64,000 bases of DNA from Lysobacterales bacterium (GCA_017305135.1 JAFKNA010000004.1:186001-250000), one strand, 5' to 3'. Shown: positions 7,366 through 16,672, counted from the stretch's first letter. The notes: a model not told the origin generated them from the sequence alone. A program made the numbers and translations.

Positions 7366-9111
7366 ATGCCCAACGCCTTTCACCTGACGCTTGCCCTTGC
7401 CGCGAGCCTGGCCGTGGGAGGTTGCGTTGGCGGCCCCGTGCGACCGGCGGCAGAAGATGCCGGAGCGCAGGGCAGCGCAGCCGCGGACCGGATCTACGCC
7501 GGTGGCGACATCATCACGATCAATGATGCGCAGCCCTCGGCGGAGGCGCTCGCCATCCGGGACGGCAGGATCCTTGCCGTGGGCCTGCGCGACGAGGTGG
7601 AAGCGGCGCATCGCGGTCCCGGCACCGAGATGGTGGATCTTGCAGGCAAGACGCTGCTGCCCGGCTTCATCGATCCGCACAGCCATTTCATCGATTCGCT
7701 GTCGCTCGCCGACCGCATCAACGTGTCGGCGCCGCCGGTCGGGCCGGCGCGGGACACGGCGGAAATCATCAATGCCCTGAAAACCGGTGCGGCCAGCAAG
7801 GGCCTGCAGCCCGGGGAACTGCTGCTGGGCTATGGCTATGATGAAAACCTGATGCCCGCGGGCGAGCTCCTGTCACGCGACCTGCTCGACCGCGCCTTCC
7901 CGGACAACCCGGTCGGCGTCATCCATGTGTCCATGCACGGCGCAGTGCTCAATTCCCGGGGCTTCGAGAAATACGGCTACACCGACGGCATGCCGACTCC
8001 GGCCGGCGGCGTCATCCTGCGCAAGCCCGGTTCGCAGGACCTGCAGGGCCTGGTGATGGAGACCGGCTTCCTGCCGATGTTCTCGCAACTGCCCACCGCT
8101 CCGCCCGAGACCGAGCTGGCGGCCGCGCGGGCGGGCCAGATGCTGTATGCCGCCGCGGGCGTCACCACCGCGCAGGAAGGCGCGACACATGCCGGCGAGG
8201 TCGAGCAGTTGCAGCGCATCGCGGCCGCGGGCGGGCTCTTCATCGACGTGATCGCCTACCCCTTCATCCTCGACCTGGACAAGGTCCTGGAATCGAACCC
8301 GGCATCCACGTTTGGCACCTACGGCAATCACTTCAAGCTGGGCGGCTGCAAGATCACCGCCGACGGCGCGCCGCAGGGCAAGACCGCATGGTTCACCACG
8401 CCCTACCTGACCGCTGGCCCGGCGGGGGAGACCCCGTGGAGCGGCGAGCCCGGCCTGCCGGTGGACCTGATGCTGGCGGGCGTGAAGAAGTGCTACGACA
8501 ACGACCTGCAGCTGCTGGTGCATGGCAACGGCGACGCCGCGCTCGACTTCCTGCTCCAGGCGCATGAACAGATGGAGGCCGATGACCTGGCGCGCGACCG
8601 GCGCACGGTGGCGATCCATGCGCAGTTCGTCCGCCCGGACCAGCTGCGGAAATTCCGGCGATACGGAATCATCCCGTCCATGTTCACCGACCACACCTTC
8701 TTCTTTGCCGACACCCACGTGCGCAATCGCGGCATGGAGCAGACCTCCTTCATCAGTCCGATGGCGAGCGCGTATGCGATGGGGCTGCGGCCGACCAACC
8801 ACACCGACGCATTCGTGGTGCCGATCAGCCAGATGATGACCGTCTGGACGGCCGTGAACCGGCTCGCGCGCTCCGGCGCGGTTATCGGCCCCGGGGAGCG
8901 GATCACGCCGCTGCATGCGCTGAAGGCCATCACCATCAACGCCGCCTACCAGTACTTCGAGGAAGACTCCAAGGGCTCCCTGGAGCCGGGCAAGCGCGCC
9001 GACCTGGTGATCCTGGATGGGAATCCCCTCACGGTCGATCCGCTGGCCATCCGGGACATCCAGGTGGTTGAAACCATCAAGGACGGTCAGACCATCTACC
9101 GCATGCCTTGA
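7366..9111 (+). CDS. Amidohydrolase family 3 (YtcJ-like) lipoprotein
   Basis: Metal-dependent TIM-barrel hydrolase acting on C-N bonds of an unidentified amide or cyclic substrate. The 581-residue protein starts at ATG 7366 with a lipoprotein signal ending VGGC, so it is probably anchored to an envelope membrane. Domain marks: the beta-sandwich start ADRIYAGGDIITIND, the metal-binding PGFIDPHSHFID, a central HGNGDAALD, and HTDAFV near the end, followed by the returning sandwich strand GKRADLVILDGNPL. Longer upstream frames lack a signal peptide and were not used. The MetJ-like box lies upstream, but the link to this gene is untested. Confidence 0.88.
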   Translation: MPNAFHLTLALAASLAVGGCVGGPVRPAAEDAGAQGSAAADRIYAGGDIITINDAQPSAEALAIRDGRILAVGLRDEVEAAHRGPGTEMVDLAGKTLLPGFIDPHSHFIDSLSLADRINVSAPPVGPARDTAEIINALKTGAASKGLQPGELLLGYGYDENLMPAGELLSRDLLDRAFPDNPVGVIHVSMHGAVLNSRGFEKYGYTDGMPTPAGGVILRKPGSQDLQGLVMETGFLPMFSQLPTAPPETELAAARAGQMLYAAAGVTTAQEGATHAGEVEQLQRIAAAGGLFIDVIAYPFILDLDKVLESNPASTFGTYGNHFKLGGCKITADGAPQGKTAWFTTPYLTAGPAGETPWSGEPGLPVDLMLAGVKKCYDNDLQLLVHGNGDAALDFLLQAHEQMEADDLARDRRTVAIHAQFVRPDQLRKFRRYGIIPSMFTDHTFFFADTHVRNRGMEQTSFISPMASAYAMGLRPTNHTDAFVVPISQMMTVWTAVNRLARSGAVIGPGERITPLHALKAITINAAYQYFEEDSKGSLEPGKRADLVILDGNPLTVDPLAIRDIQVVETIKDGQTIYRMP

Positions 9112-9267
9112 ATCTGGGCGGAAGATCATCCGCGAGCGAGCGCAGGGCGTCCTGATGCTTGGTCGCTGGCTCGGTGCGCCGCATCCTCCATCGCGGGCAA
9201 ACCGGTTGTCGTGGCGCGCTGTGCGAGCATTGGTGGGGTTCATGTGCAACCGGGTCTGATCGACCGC

Positions 9268-10071
9268 ATGGCACGCGCGCCCCGCCACGAAACAGAAGCC
9301 GTCGCCGCGAGCCCGGGGAGAGTCCGCATCGGCACCGCTGGCTGGTCGCTGCCGGCGGCAAGCCGCGATGCCTTCGCTGCGGGTGGGCACCAGCTCGCGC
9401 GCTACGCCAGTCGCCTGCATGCCGTCGAAATCAACTCGAGTTTCTACCGTCCGCACGCGCGCGCCACCTGGGAGCGCTGGGCCGGGCTGGTGCCGGACGA
9501 GTTCGAGTTTTCCGTGAAGCTGCCACGGCGCATCACGCACGAGGCGCGGCTGGTGGATGCAGGAGGCCTGCTGCAGGCGTTCTTCGCGGACGCGGCCGGC
9601 CTCGGCCATAAGCTCGCGCGGGTGCTGGTGCAGTTGCCGCCGAGCCTGGCCTTCGCGAGCGAAACGGCGGAACGCTTCTTCGGGCAACTGCGGGACGCCG
9701 CGCCGGGCGTGGGTCTTGCCTGCGAACCGCGCCACCCCGGCTGGGCCGCGCCGGAAGCCGACGCGCTGTTGCGCGCCTTTGGCGTGACTCGCGTGGCCGC
9801 CGATCCGCCGCCTTTCAGTGGCGCCGGGGAGGCGGGCGGGGCACCACCACCCTATTTCCGCTGGCATGGCTCGCCGCGCATGTACTACGACAGCTACGAC
9901 GAGACCCGCCTGCAGGTGCTGGCGACCTCTCTCGCCCACGCGCCCGGAGCGTGGGTGATCTTCGACAACACCGCCCATGGCCACGCCACCGCTAACGCGC
10001 TTCGACTGCAGGCGCTGGCGTCGGCCGGGCTCCGAGGCAGGGCCGGGTCGCCGCCTGCGGACGGGCGCTGA
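9268..10071 (+). CDS. DUF72 (YecE-like) protein
   Basis: 267-residue TIM-barrel protein of the DUF72/COG1801 family, whose biochemical role is not settled. Typical signatures are VRIGTAGWSLP near the start, YASRLHAVEINSSFYRPH, FEFSVKLPRRITHEARLVDA, VLVQLPPSLAF, and the C-terminal YFRWHGSPRMYYDSYDE with VIFDNTAHGHATANAL. The start is uncertain: the ATG at 9268 has no strong ribosome site, and a GTG at 9211 would add 19 residues. No obvious operon partner. Confidence 0.88.
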   Translation: MARAPRHETEAVAASPGRVRIGTAGWSLPAASRDAFAAGGHQLARYASRLHAVEINSSFYRPHARATWERWAGLVPDEFEFSVKLPRRITHEARLVDAGGLLQAFFADAAGLGHKLARVLVQLPPSLAFASETAERFFGQLRDAAPGVGLACEPRHPGWAAPEADALLRAFGVTRVAADPPPFSGAGEAGGAPPPYFRWHGSPRMYYDSYDETRLQVLATSLAHAPGAWVIFDNTAHGHATANALRLQALASAGLRGRAGSPPADGR

Positions 10072-10181
10072 ACCCATCCGGCAGCCGGGCCTGCAGGCCG
10101 CTTCTTGCGCCACTGCCGGGTCGTGCGAAAATGCGCCCTCAAAGCGCGGGGCACCCGCGCCGGCTGATCTGTCGAGTATTC

Positions 10182-11042
10182 GTGAAGACCCCCAAAGGCC
10201 TGCAGGCGCTGATCGACGACGGCGTCATCGATGAAGTGCTGCGCCCGCTCAAGAGCGGCAAGGAAGCGGCGGTGTACGTGGTCCGCAGCGGCGATGCGGT
10301 GCTGTGCGCCAAGGTCTACAAGGACATGGCGCAGCGCAGCTTCCAGCAGCGCGGGCAATACCAGGAAGGGCGCAAGGTGCGCGGCAGCCGCGAAGCGCGC
10401 GCAGTGGGCCGCGCCAGCAGGTATGGGCGCAGGCAGCAGGAGGAGGCCTGGAAGAATACCGAGGTCGACGCGCTGTACCAGCTTCGCGATGCCGGCGTGC
10501 GCGTGCCCGAACCGTACGCCCATGTCCATGGCGTGCTGGTGATGGAACTGGTGACCGATGCCGACGGAGCTGCGGCGCCGCGGCTGGGCGAGGTCGAACT
10601 CAGCCCGGAAGAAGCACGCGAGTACCACCGCGTGCTGGTGCGGCAAGTCGTGCGCATGCTGTGCTGCGGCCTGATCCATGGCGACCTGTCCGCATACAAC
10701 GTGCTGGTCGGCCCCGACGGCCCGGTGATCATCGATTTTCCGCAGGTCGTCAGCGCGGCTGGCAACAACGCGGCGCGCGCGATGCTGCTGCGCGACGTCA
10801 ACAACCTGACTGCTGCCCTGGGCCGCTGGGCGCCCGAGCTCCTGGAAACCTGGTACGGCGAGGAGATGTGGGCGCTGTTCGAGGCGGGCGCCCTCCAGGC
10901 CGACACCGAGCTGACCGGAAACTTCGAGCCGGACGAAACGGAGGTCGACCTCGATGGCGTCCGGCAGGCCATCAACGAAGCACGCGAGGAAGCATTGATC
11001 CGCCAGCAGGGTCGCGAGGCCGCGGCGGAATCCGACGCCTGA
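10182..11042 (+). CDS. RIO1-like serine protein kinase
   Basis: Bacterial RIO kinase of the PA4780-like type. The GTG start at 10182 gives the usual beginning VKTPKGLQALIDDGVIDEV. Kinase marks are the Gly-poor RIO nucleotide loop LKSGKEAAVYVV with its Lys, CAKVYKDM (ATP-binding Lys), the catalytic loop LIHGDLSAYNVLV (Asp and Asn), and the metal loop IIDFPQVV in place of DFG. 286 residues with an acidic, charged C-tail. An upstream ATG at 10131 would add 17 poorly conserved residues. Substrates are unknown. Confidence 0.88.
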   Translation: MKTPKGLQALIDDGVIDEVLRPLKSGKEAAVYVVRSGDAVLCAKVYKDMAQRSFQQRGQYQEGRKVRGSREARAVGRASRYGRRQQEEAWKNTEVDALYQLRDAGVRVPEPYAHVHGVLVMELVTDADGAAAPRLGEVELSPEEAREYHRVLVRQVVRMLCCGLIHGDLSAYNVLVGPDGPVIIDFPQVVSAAGNNAARAMLLRDVNNLTAALGRWAPELLETWYGEEMWALFEAGALQADTELTGNFEPDETEVDLDGVRQAINEAREEALIRQQGREAAAESDA

Positions 11043-11094
11043 GACGGATGCCTGGCTTTTGTGGGAGAGGCTTCAGCCGCGATGCACGCGCGGT

Positions 11095-11355
11095 TCACCC
11101 CGAATCCGCCCGGAGCCGCTCCACGCGCCGGCGATAGTCCCGCACGTTGTCCCCGCGGATGCGCGATTCACGCGTGCCCTCGATCCTGTCGACCTTGCGG
11201 TCCGAGCCTTCCACCGGCTTCGCCTCGATCTTCGTCTCGCGCTCGAAGGCGTGCGACTTGTCGGTATTGCGGTAGTAGCGGTAGAGCGCCCAGTACAGCG
11301 CAGTCGCGCCGGCGGGCCCCAGGGCCAGCAGCCACAGTCCGCTGTCGTCGCTCAT
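11095..11355 (-). CDS. Small single-pass membrane protein coupled to the zinc-ribbon protein
   Basis: 86 residues: one hydrophobic helix (LWLLALGPAGATALYWALY, residues 7-25) followed by a highly charged C-tail rich in Arg, Lys and Glu. The ATG at 11355 overlaps the TGA of the upstream gene (ATGA), so translation is probably coupled. No named domain. Its position suggests it works with the zinc-ribbon and SPFH proteins of the same block. Confidence 0.7.
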   Translation of the reverse strand: MSDDSGLWLLALGPAGATALYWALYRYYRNTDKSHAFERETKIEAKPVEGSDRKVDRIEGTRESRIRGDNVRDYRRRVERLRADSG

Positions 11356-12665
11356 GACATGTTCCCCACGATCCAGAGGGCAATGCCTTCGAGGAAGGTG
11401 CCGACCGTCAGCGCCGCGGCCAGCAGTTTCCACTGCTGCACCGGCACGCTGCCCATCGTCTCGCCGGTGCGGCCGTTGACCGCGATGTAGTGCAGCAGGC
11501 CACCGCGGCTGCCCGGCTGGTGGTACGAGTACAGCCACACCGGCAGGTACATCGAGACCCAGCGCGTGCCGTGCACGTCGAGGCGTTCCTGCTGCCAGCG
11601 CACGCCGCGGTCGTAGCGGCGCACGGATTGCTCGACCTCGCAACGGGCGATCGACAGCAACTGGTCCTCGAGGCGCGGCCGCAGCTGTTCGACGTCGCGG
11701 TCGCGCTTCTCCGAGGTGATGCCGGCGAGGTAGGAGGCGTTCCACTTCACCGCGTTCTTGGTGTCGAACGGGAGGATGGCGTTGATGATGTTGTTGGTGT
11801 TGACGCGCGTGTCGAGGTTGCCGCGCTCGGCGGAGGATTCCAGCGGCAGGTCGTCGACGGTGAAATCGACGCGACGCTCCACCTGGTAGACGTCGGCGTC
11901 GTAGTAGGTCTTCCTGTTGTTGCCTTCGCCGCGGGTGTAGCGGCGCGTCTCGATCTCGCCGGTGCCGGCAATGGCGGCACCGGCGTTGGCGTCGACGATC
12001 ATGTAGGGCAGGTAGACCGGGACGACGTTCCCGGGCGTGAACTGCTCCTTGAACTCCTTCAGCGCGAACAGGCGCCGCTTGTCGACGAACTGGCGGATGC
12101 GCGCGACCGCATCGTCCTTCTTGATGTGGAAGGGCAGCACCGCGTCCGGCACCGCGCCGTTGGGAATCTGTTCGTTGACGCCGAGCACGTGGCGGCACCA
12201 GTGGCAGCGCGCGGTCATCGCGTTTTCGGTGTTGATCGTCACCTCGGCGCCGCAACCGCCGCACTTGAAGGTCATCATCGCCGCGACATCGGCCTCGATG
12301 TCGCGTGCGCCCGAGGCGATCACCGTACCGCGAAGCTGGTCGATGCCCTCGCCGAGGCCGAACTCTTCCTCCACCCGCGCGCCCTGCCATTCGTGGCGGC
12401 AGTAGAGGCACACCAGCACATCGCTGCCGGGCTTCTGGCGGATCTCGGTCGAACCGCACTTGGGACAGCGGTTGACGCCGTCCGCGAGCTCGGCGGCGGC
12501 GGTGTCGATGGCGGCCGGGTCCGGCGCCTCGATTTCCTCGCGGATCGGATCGGGCAGGGTGGCCGGGTCGAGCGGGAAGCTGCCCGACAGCGGCGGCACG
12601 TCCTGCGGCGAACCTGGCCCGGTGGGAGGCGCCGATGGAGGTGGCGGCGTGGTGGTGTTGGACAT
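11352..12665 (-). CDS. TFIIB-type zinc-ribbon membrane protein
   Basis: 437 residues from ATG 12665. A Pro-rich N-terminus precedes two zinc ribbons, CPKCGSTEIRQK..CLYCRHEW and CGGCGAEV..CHWCRHVLG. A long soluble middle domain follows (LPFHIKKDDAVARIRQFV, YLPYMIVDANAGAAIAG, NILPFDTK-like segment). One C-terminal helix (LLAAALTVGTFLEGIALWIVG) anchors it in the membrane. Such proteins are found beside SPFH-domain proteins, as here (13004-14155), and may form an envelope complex. Exact function unknown. The tail overlaps the next small gene by four bases. Confidence 0.8.
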   Translation of the reverse strand: MSNTTTPPPPSAPPTGPGSPQDVPPLSGSFPLDPATLPDPIREEIEAPDPAAIDTAAAELADGVNRCPKCGSTEIRQKPGSDVLVCLYCRHEWQGARVEEEFGLGEGIDQLRGTVIASGARDIEADVAAMMTFKCGGCGAEVTINTENAMTARCHWCRHVLGVNEQIPNGAVPDAVLPFHIKKDDAVARIRQFVDKRRLFALKEFKEQFTPGNVVPVYLPYMIVDANAGAAIAGTGEIETRRYTRGEGNNRKTYYDADVYQVERRVDFTVDDLPLESSAERGNLDTRVNTNNIINAILPFDTKNAVKWNASYLAGITSEKRDRDVEQLRPRLEDQLLSIARCEVEQSVRRYDRGVRWQQERLDVHGTRWVSMYLPVWLYSYHQPGSRGGLLHYIAVNGRTGETMGSVPVQQWKLLAAALTVGTFLEGIALWIVGNMS

Positions 12666-12718
12666 GGATTGTTTGCGGGTTGTGCCTTGCGGACGATCGA
12701 GGCGGGTCCTGTTCTTGT

Positions 12719-12985
12719 CGTCGCCCCGGCGCAGGCCGGGGTCCATGTTGCCCTTCGCGCGACATGGCGAGGATCAGGATGGGTCCCGGCCTTCGCCGGG
12801 ACGACGGCTGGATGCTCACGGGGCGCTGGAGGACCGATTCAATGGATGCCCGCTTTCGCGGGCATGACGCCGCGTGTTTGGATCAGAGGTCTCCTGGTCG
12901 TCACCCCGGCGCAGGCCGGGGTCCATGTTGATTCGAGGGGATTGATTGAAAGCAGGATGGATGCCCGCTTCGCGGGCATGACGTC
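12719..12985. repeat. Cluster of five REP-type hairpins
   Basis: Within 270 bases: CCCCGGCGCAGGCCGGGG at 12724 and again at 12904, a CCCGGCCTTCGCCGGG hairpin at 12785, GCCCGCTTTCGCGGGC at 12848, and GCCCGCTTCGCGGGC at 12963. Two families alternate, one CCGGGG-based and one GCCCGC-based, both followed by short conserved flanks (TCCATGTTG, ATGACG). They fill the space between the zinc-ribbon and SPFH genes. Confidence 0.85.
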
Positions 12986-13003
12986 GGCGAGGTCAGGCCC
13001 GCC

Positions 13004-14155
13004 CTACAGCCCCAGCGCCTTGGCCTTCAGGGCGTCGTAGTCGCCCTGCGTAATCAGGCCGAGGTCGAGCATCTCCTTGGCCTTGGTGAGTTTCGCGATG
13101 GGATCGTCGGCAGCCGGCGCGGCCGGCGCCACCGGTTGTTGCAGGCCTCCGAGGCCGCCCATCATGCCGGAGGCCATGCCGATGCCCATCATGCCCGCCG
13201 CGCCGCCGTTCTCGCCGGCCGACTGCATGCCCTGGGCGACGCTCGCCTGCAGGTTGGAGTTGCCGCGCGAGCCCATCAGCGCGTCGGCGCGCTGCACGGT
13301 CTTGAGGAGTTCGCGCGTGTTGGCGTCGTACTCGATCGAGACGATGGCGGTCTTGACGATGGCCAGGCCGCGGTCGGACTGCCACTGGTAGGCGTTCTCC
13401 ACCGCCGCCGACAGGCTCTTCGCGAAGCCGAGCGAATCCTGCTGCAGCTTGGTGATGCGGTTGCCCTTGGCGGGGTCGTTCGAGTACAGGCTGAAGGCCG
13501 GCGCCAGCGAGCCGACCACCTCGTTGAAGAGCTGGCTGGCGGCGGCGTTGTCGAGATCCGTGAAGTCGAACACCTGGCCCGGCTGCAGATAGCTCGCCGG
13601 CACGAAGTTCTTCACGAACAGGATCGGATCGACGATCTTCAGCGTGTAGGAACCGCGCGTCACCGCGCCGACCTGGGTGTTGAGGAAACCGTCATCCCAG
13701 TAGATCTCCGACTGCGTGCCGAAGCGGTTGTCCGGCAGTTCCTTCAGCGAGACGAAGAACGCGGCCTGCTGCGCGCCGGGCTGGCCGCCGAACTTGAAGC
13801 GCTCCCAGCTCTGCATGATGAGCGACTCGACGAGGCCGTCGCCGACGAAGATCGACTTCGAGTTGATGTCGTCCGAGCGCCATTCGTAGCCGCCCGCCTC
13901 GGCGGCCAAGCCGGTGATCCTGCCGTCCTGGAACAGCAGCAGCCCGTAGCCTTCCGGCACGATGATCTTCGAGCCGTTGGTGATGATGTTCGATGACGCC
14001 TTCGTGTTCGAGCCGCGCCCGGCATTGGTGCCCTGCGGCACGGCGGCGAACAGCGCCGCGGTCGGCGGCAGGCCGCCGGGAACCGTGTAGAAGTCCTTCC
14101 ACTGGTCGGCAAGGGTGCCGCCGACCGAACCCGCCACTGCCTGGATGAGCCCCAT
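13004..14155 (-). CDS. SPFH-domain protein with C-terminal SHOCT motif
   Basis: 383 residues of the YdjI-like SPFH (virion-core-like) family. A Band-7 fold runs from about residue 55 (IIVPEGYGLLLFQDGRITG) to residue 280 (VSIEYDANTRELLKTVQRA). A Gly/Met-rich linker (residues 300-340) leads to a SHOCT-type helical hairpin, DDPIAKLTKAKEMLDLGLIT then GDYDALKAKALGL. Related proteins oligomerise at membranes in stress responses. It is upstream of, and in the same direction as, the zinc-ribbon and small membrane protein genes, separated by REP hairpins. Confidence 0.85.
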   Translation of the reverse strand: MGLIQAVAGSVGGTLADQWKDFYTVPGGLPPTAALFAAVPQGTNAGRGSNTKASSNIITNGSKIIVPEGYGLLLFQDGRITGLAAEAGGYEWRSDDINSKSIFVGDGLVESLIMQSWERFKFGGQPGAQQAAFFVSLKELPDNRFGTQSEIYWDDGFLNTQVGAVTRGSYTLKIVDPILFVKNFVPASYLQPGQVFDFTDLDNAAASQLFNEVVGSLAPAFSLYSNDPAKGNRITKLQQDSLGFAKSLSAAVENAYQWQSDRGLAIVKTAIVSIEYDANTRELLKTVQRADALMGSRGNSNLQASVAQGMQSAGENGGAAGMMGIGMASGMMGGLGGLQQPVAPAAPAADDPIAKLTKAKEMLDLGLITQGDYDALKAKALGL

Positions 14156-14261
14156 GGAATCTCCCGTATTCGTGAATCGGGCATCGCGCCCGCCAACCCC
14201 GAACTATACCTTCCCGGGCGGCGGATACAGGCACGCCTTCGCGTTTCTCCCGCACGAGGCG

Positions 14262-14345
14262 TTGTGGGAATGGGCTTCAGCCGCGACGCTCTCCCCGTCC
14301 GGTGCGCCCCGGGCATCGGGGCTGGAAGCCCCTCCCACGGCCGCC
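14262..14345. repeat. GTGGGA..CTTCAGCCGCGA repeat
   Basis: TTGTGGGAATGGGCTTCAGC and CGCGACGC, followed by an inverted half GGGGCTGGAAGCCCCTCCCA. Similar halves occur at 11060-11085 and 26355-26385. A dispersed palindromic family in this genome. Confidence 0.6.
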
Positions 14346-14427
14346 TTTCGCTGGCCGGCCGCTTCCGCGTGCGATTCCGCCCGCGACTGGCTACGATCCC
14401 CCGCCACCATCGTGAAAGGGGAACCTC

Positions 14428-14979
14428 ATGCGAGCGATCGTTTCAGCAGTGCTTGTCCTCGCCGCGACCTGCACCGCTCCGGCCTGGGCGCTCGACATTA
14501 ACGGCAAGACCATTGGCATGTCGATCGACGAGGTGGCGCAGGGCTACGGCAAGCGCTGGACCTGCGAGACCGCGAGCGACGCGCGGGCGGGCGACCGGAT
14601 CTGCAGCAAGAGCACCGCCGTCGACGAGTTCCCACGCATGCAGAACGAGAATTTCGCCGGCACCCACGTCGCCATCAGCTACCGCTTCCACGACGATCGG
14701 CTGGTGCAGATCCGCGTCTCGGGTATCAGCAAGGGCCGCTACGATGGCGTCCTCGACACGCTGAAGAAGGCCTACGGCGAACCGCAACTCGAAACGGGCA
14801 GCGCGCAGAGCAAGTCGGGAAAGACCTTCGATCGCAACATCGCGCGCTGGAAGGACGATGGCGCCGTGCTTGACCTCTCCACCAACACGCCGAAGCCGCC
14901 CCTGGTGAGCCTGGCGCTCTATGACGCCGAGTACTGGAAGCCACGGGACGCGGCGGCGCCCGCGGTCGATGGCGGCTGA
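14428..14979 (+). CDS. Secreted protein of unknown function
   Basis: 183 residues with a clear signal peptide (VSAVLVLAATCTAPAWA, cut after residue 21). The mature part has a short repeat-like beginning, LDINGKTIGMSIDEVAQGYG, two cysteines that could form a disulfide, and a C-terminal DAEYWKPRD. The pattern of a short 'GMS.DEV...YG' motif resembles small exported proteins that sense or bind ligands, but I cannot name the family. It stands alone between the SPFH block and a convergent monooxygenase gene. Likely periplasmic. Confidence 0.72.
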   Translation: MRAIVSAVLVLAATCTAPAWALDINGKTIGMSIDEVAQGYGKRWTCETASDARAGDRICSKSTAVDEFPRMQNENFAGTHVAISYRFHDDRLVQIRVSGISKGRYDGVLDTLKKAYGEPQLETGSAQSKSGKTFDRNIARWKDDGAVLDLSTNTPKPPLVSLALYDAEYWKPRDAAAPAVDGG

Positions 14980-15050
14980 TGCGGGAAGCGGCCGGGCCGA
15001 GCGATCAGTCCGGCACACCGCGGCGAGTGTCGGGCCTGTCTTCATGGCGA

Positions 15051-16592
15051 TCACGCGTCGAGAGTCGAGACCGGCCTCCGATGCAGCTGGACCGGTGCAC
15101 GGCTGCCCAGCACGCGGGTGAGATGGTCATGCAAGGCAGGGAGCCGGTCGGCGGCGACGAAGGCGCCGATGTGGCCGTCCGGGCGCACGAGTGCCCAATG
15201 CCCCGGCGGCAGCGCCCATGCGTCCCGGAAATGTCCTTGCGCGTCGATGAACCCGCCCTCGCCTCCAACCACGTGCACCCGGAGTCCTGGATGCGTGGCA
15301 ATGGCGCCGGGATCGGTGGCGTGGCCGAGCAGGGTCCAGTGCGGGCCGGCAAGCAACTCGAACACGCGCACGGGCGCTCCGCTGGAGGCGTCGGCCAGCG
15401 GCGCATCGGGTGCGCGGTCGCCGGCGCGCAGGGTCGCGCTGCGTGTCGGTGCTTCCATGGCGAGCACTGAGTCGCGGTAGCCGAGGTCCAGCTGGCGGGC
15501 CTCCCGGCTACGGCGATTGTCGCCGCGACGCGCGGCATCGAGCAGGCGCGTGGAGAGGCCGAGCACGTCGGCGGCAACCGGGCGGCGTTCCTCCTCGTAG
15601 CTGTCCAGCAGTGCGGCCGGGGCGCCGGCGAGCACGGCGGCCAGCTTCCAGCCCAGGTTGTAGGCGTCCTGGATGCTGGTGTTCAGGCCCTGGCCACCGG
15701 TCGGCGGATGGGTGTGGGCGGCATCGCCCGCGAGCAACACGCGGCCGATCCGATAGCGTGCCGCCAGCCGCGCATGCATGCGGTACACCGAAGCCCACGC
15801 CACGGCGCGCAGGCGGATGTCGGCGCGCCCGGCGCGTTCCTCGACCATGGACTGCAGCGCCGACAGCGACACATCCACTTCGCCATCCGGCGGCACCGCG
15901 GCATGCATCTGGAACAGCGCGGTGCCGGCCAGCGGGCACAGGCTGAGGGTCTGCTCCATGACCTCCCCGCCGAAGCGATGCCATGCGTCGCGCGGCAGGC
16001 CGTCGAGTTCCAGGTCGGCCACCATGGCGCGCACGCCGAGGGTCTTGCCGGGGAAGTCGATGCCCAGTGTCCGGCGCACGAAGCTGCGGCCGCCGTCCGT
16101 ACCGACCAGGTAGCGCGCGTGCACGGTTTCGCGGCCCTGCGCGCCGGCCAGCGTGGCGGTGACGCCGTCGGCATCCTCCTCGAAGCCGATCAGCTCGCAT
16201 CCGGCCTGCACGTGTCCGCCCAGGCCGGCCAGTCGCTCGCGCATGATGCGTTCTGTGGTGGCCTGTGGGCACATCCACGGCAGCGCGTAGGGTTCGGCAG
16301 GGGTGGCCGCGGCTTCGGCCACCATCGCGGTATCCGCATGGCTGCCGTCCGCGGCGTGGACGCGCTGCGGCGGGTAGGGGCCGCCGGCGGCGAGGATGGC
16401 CTGCACGATGCCGAGGTCTTCGAACACCTCCAGGGTACGCGGCTGGATCCCCTTGCCGCGCGAGCCGGGGAACGGTGCGGCCAGCTTGTCGACCAGGCGG
16501 AAGTCGACCCCGCGGCGCGCCAGGTCGATGGCGAGGGTGAGGCCGGCGGCGCCGGCGCCGCAGATGAGGACGTCGGTGTGGGTGGTCGACAT
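15051..16592 (-). CDS. FAD-dependent aromatic monooxygenase
   Basis: 513-residue class A flavoprotein hydroxylase (PheA/TfdB/RdmE-like) using NAD(P)H and O2 to hydroxylate an aromatic or polyketide substrate. FAD-binding GAGAAGLTLAIDLARRG lies at residues 11-27, the family DG motif at GTDGGRSFVRRTLG, and the second FAD motif GRVLLAGDAAHTHPPTGGQG with GLNTSIQDAYNLGWKL. A thioredoxin-like C-terminal domain follows. The ATG at 16592 diverges from a marR-type gene 48 bases away, whose product probably controls it. Confidence 0.88.
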   Translation of the reverse strand: MSTTHTDVLICGAGAAGLTLAIDLARRGVDFRLVDKLAAPFPGSRGKGIQPRTLEVFEDLGIVQAILAAGGPYPPQRVHAADGSHADTAMVAEAAATPAEPYALPWMCPQATTERIMRERLAGLGGHVQAGCELIGFEEDADGVTATLAGAQGRETVHARYLVGTDGGRSFVRRTLGIDFPGKTLGVRAMVADLELDGLPRDAWHRFGGEVMEQTLSLCPLAGTALFQMHAAVPPDGEVDVSLSALQSMVEERAGRADIRLRAVAWASVYRMHARLAARYRIGRVLLAGDAAHTHPPTGGQGLNTSIQDAYNLGWKLAAVLAGAPAALLDSYEEERRPVAADVLGLSTRLLDAARRGDNRRSREARQLDLGYRDSVLAMEAPTRSATLRAGDRAPDAPLADASSGAPVRVFELLAGPHWTLLGHATDPGAIATHPGLRVHVVGGEGGFIDAQGHFRDAWALPPGHWALVRPDGHIGAFVAADRLPALHDHLTRVLGSRAPVQLHRRPVSTLDA

Positions 16593-16608
16593 GGGAAGAC
16601 TCCGGTTA

Positions 16609-16672
16609 TGTGTAGAATGCACGTATTGGAGGCGCATGGTATGCCGATGAAAAAAAGTGTGCAAGATGCACA
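16609..16672. promoter_or_regulatory. Two related palindromic sites, likely MarR operators
   Basis: TGTGTAGAATGCACG at 16609-16623 and TGTGCAAGATGCACA at 16658-16672 share 11 of 15 bases; the second is a perfect 6-3-6 inverted repeat. The first is in the divergent promoter gap. The second overlaps the first codons of the marR gene, or its leader if translation starts at the later ATG 16674. Placement fits autoregulation plus control of the monooxygenase. Confidence 0.55.

Noticed and set aside
11095-12819. 574-residue minus-strand frame covering the zinc-ribbon gene region
   Set aside because: It is Arg/His-rich out-of-frame translation; only its last 86 residues, from ATG 11355, form a plausible gene.
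12719-12985. CRISPR array
   Set aside because: Repeats are palindromic REP types of two kinds with uneven spacing and no cas genes.
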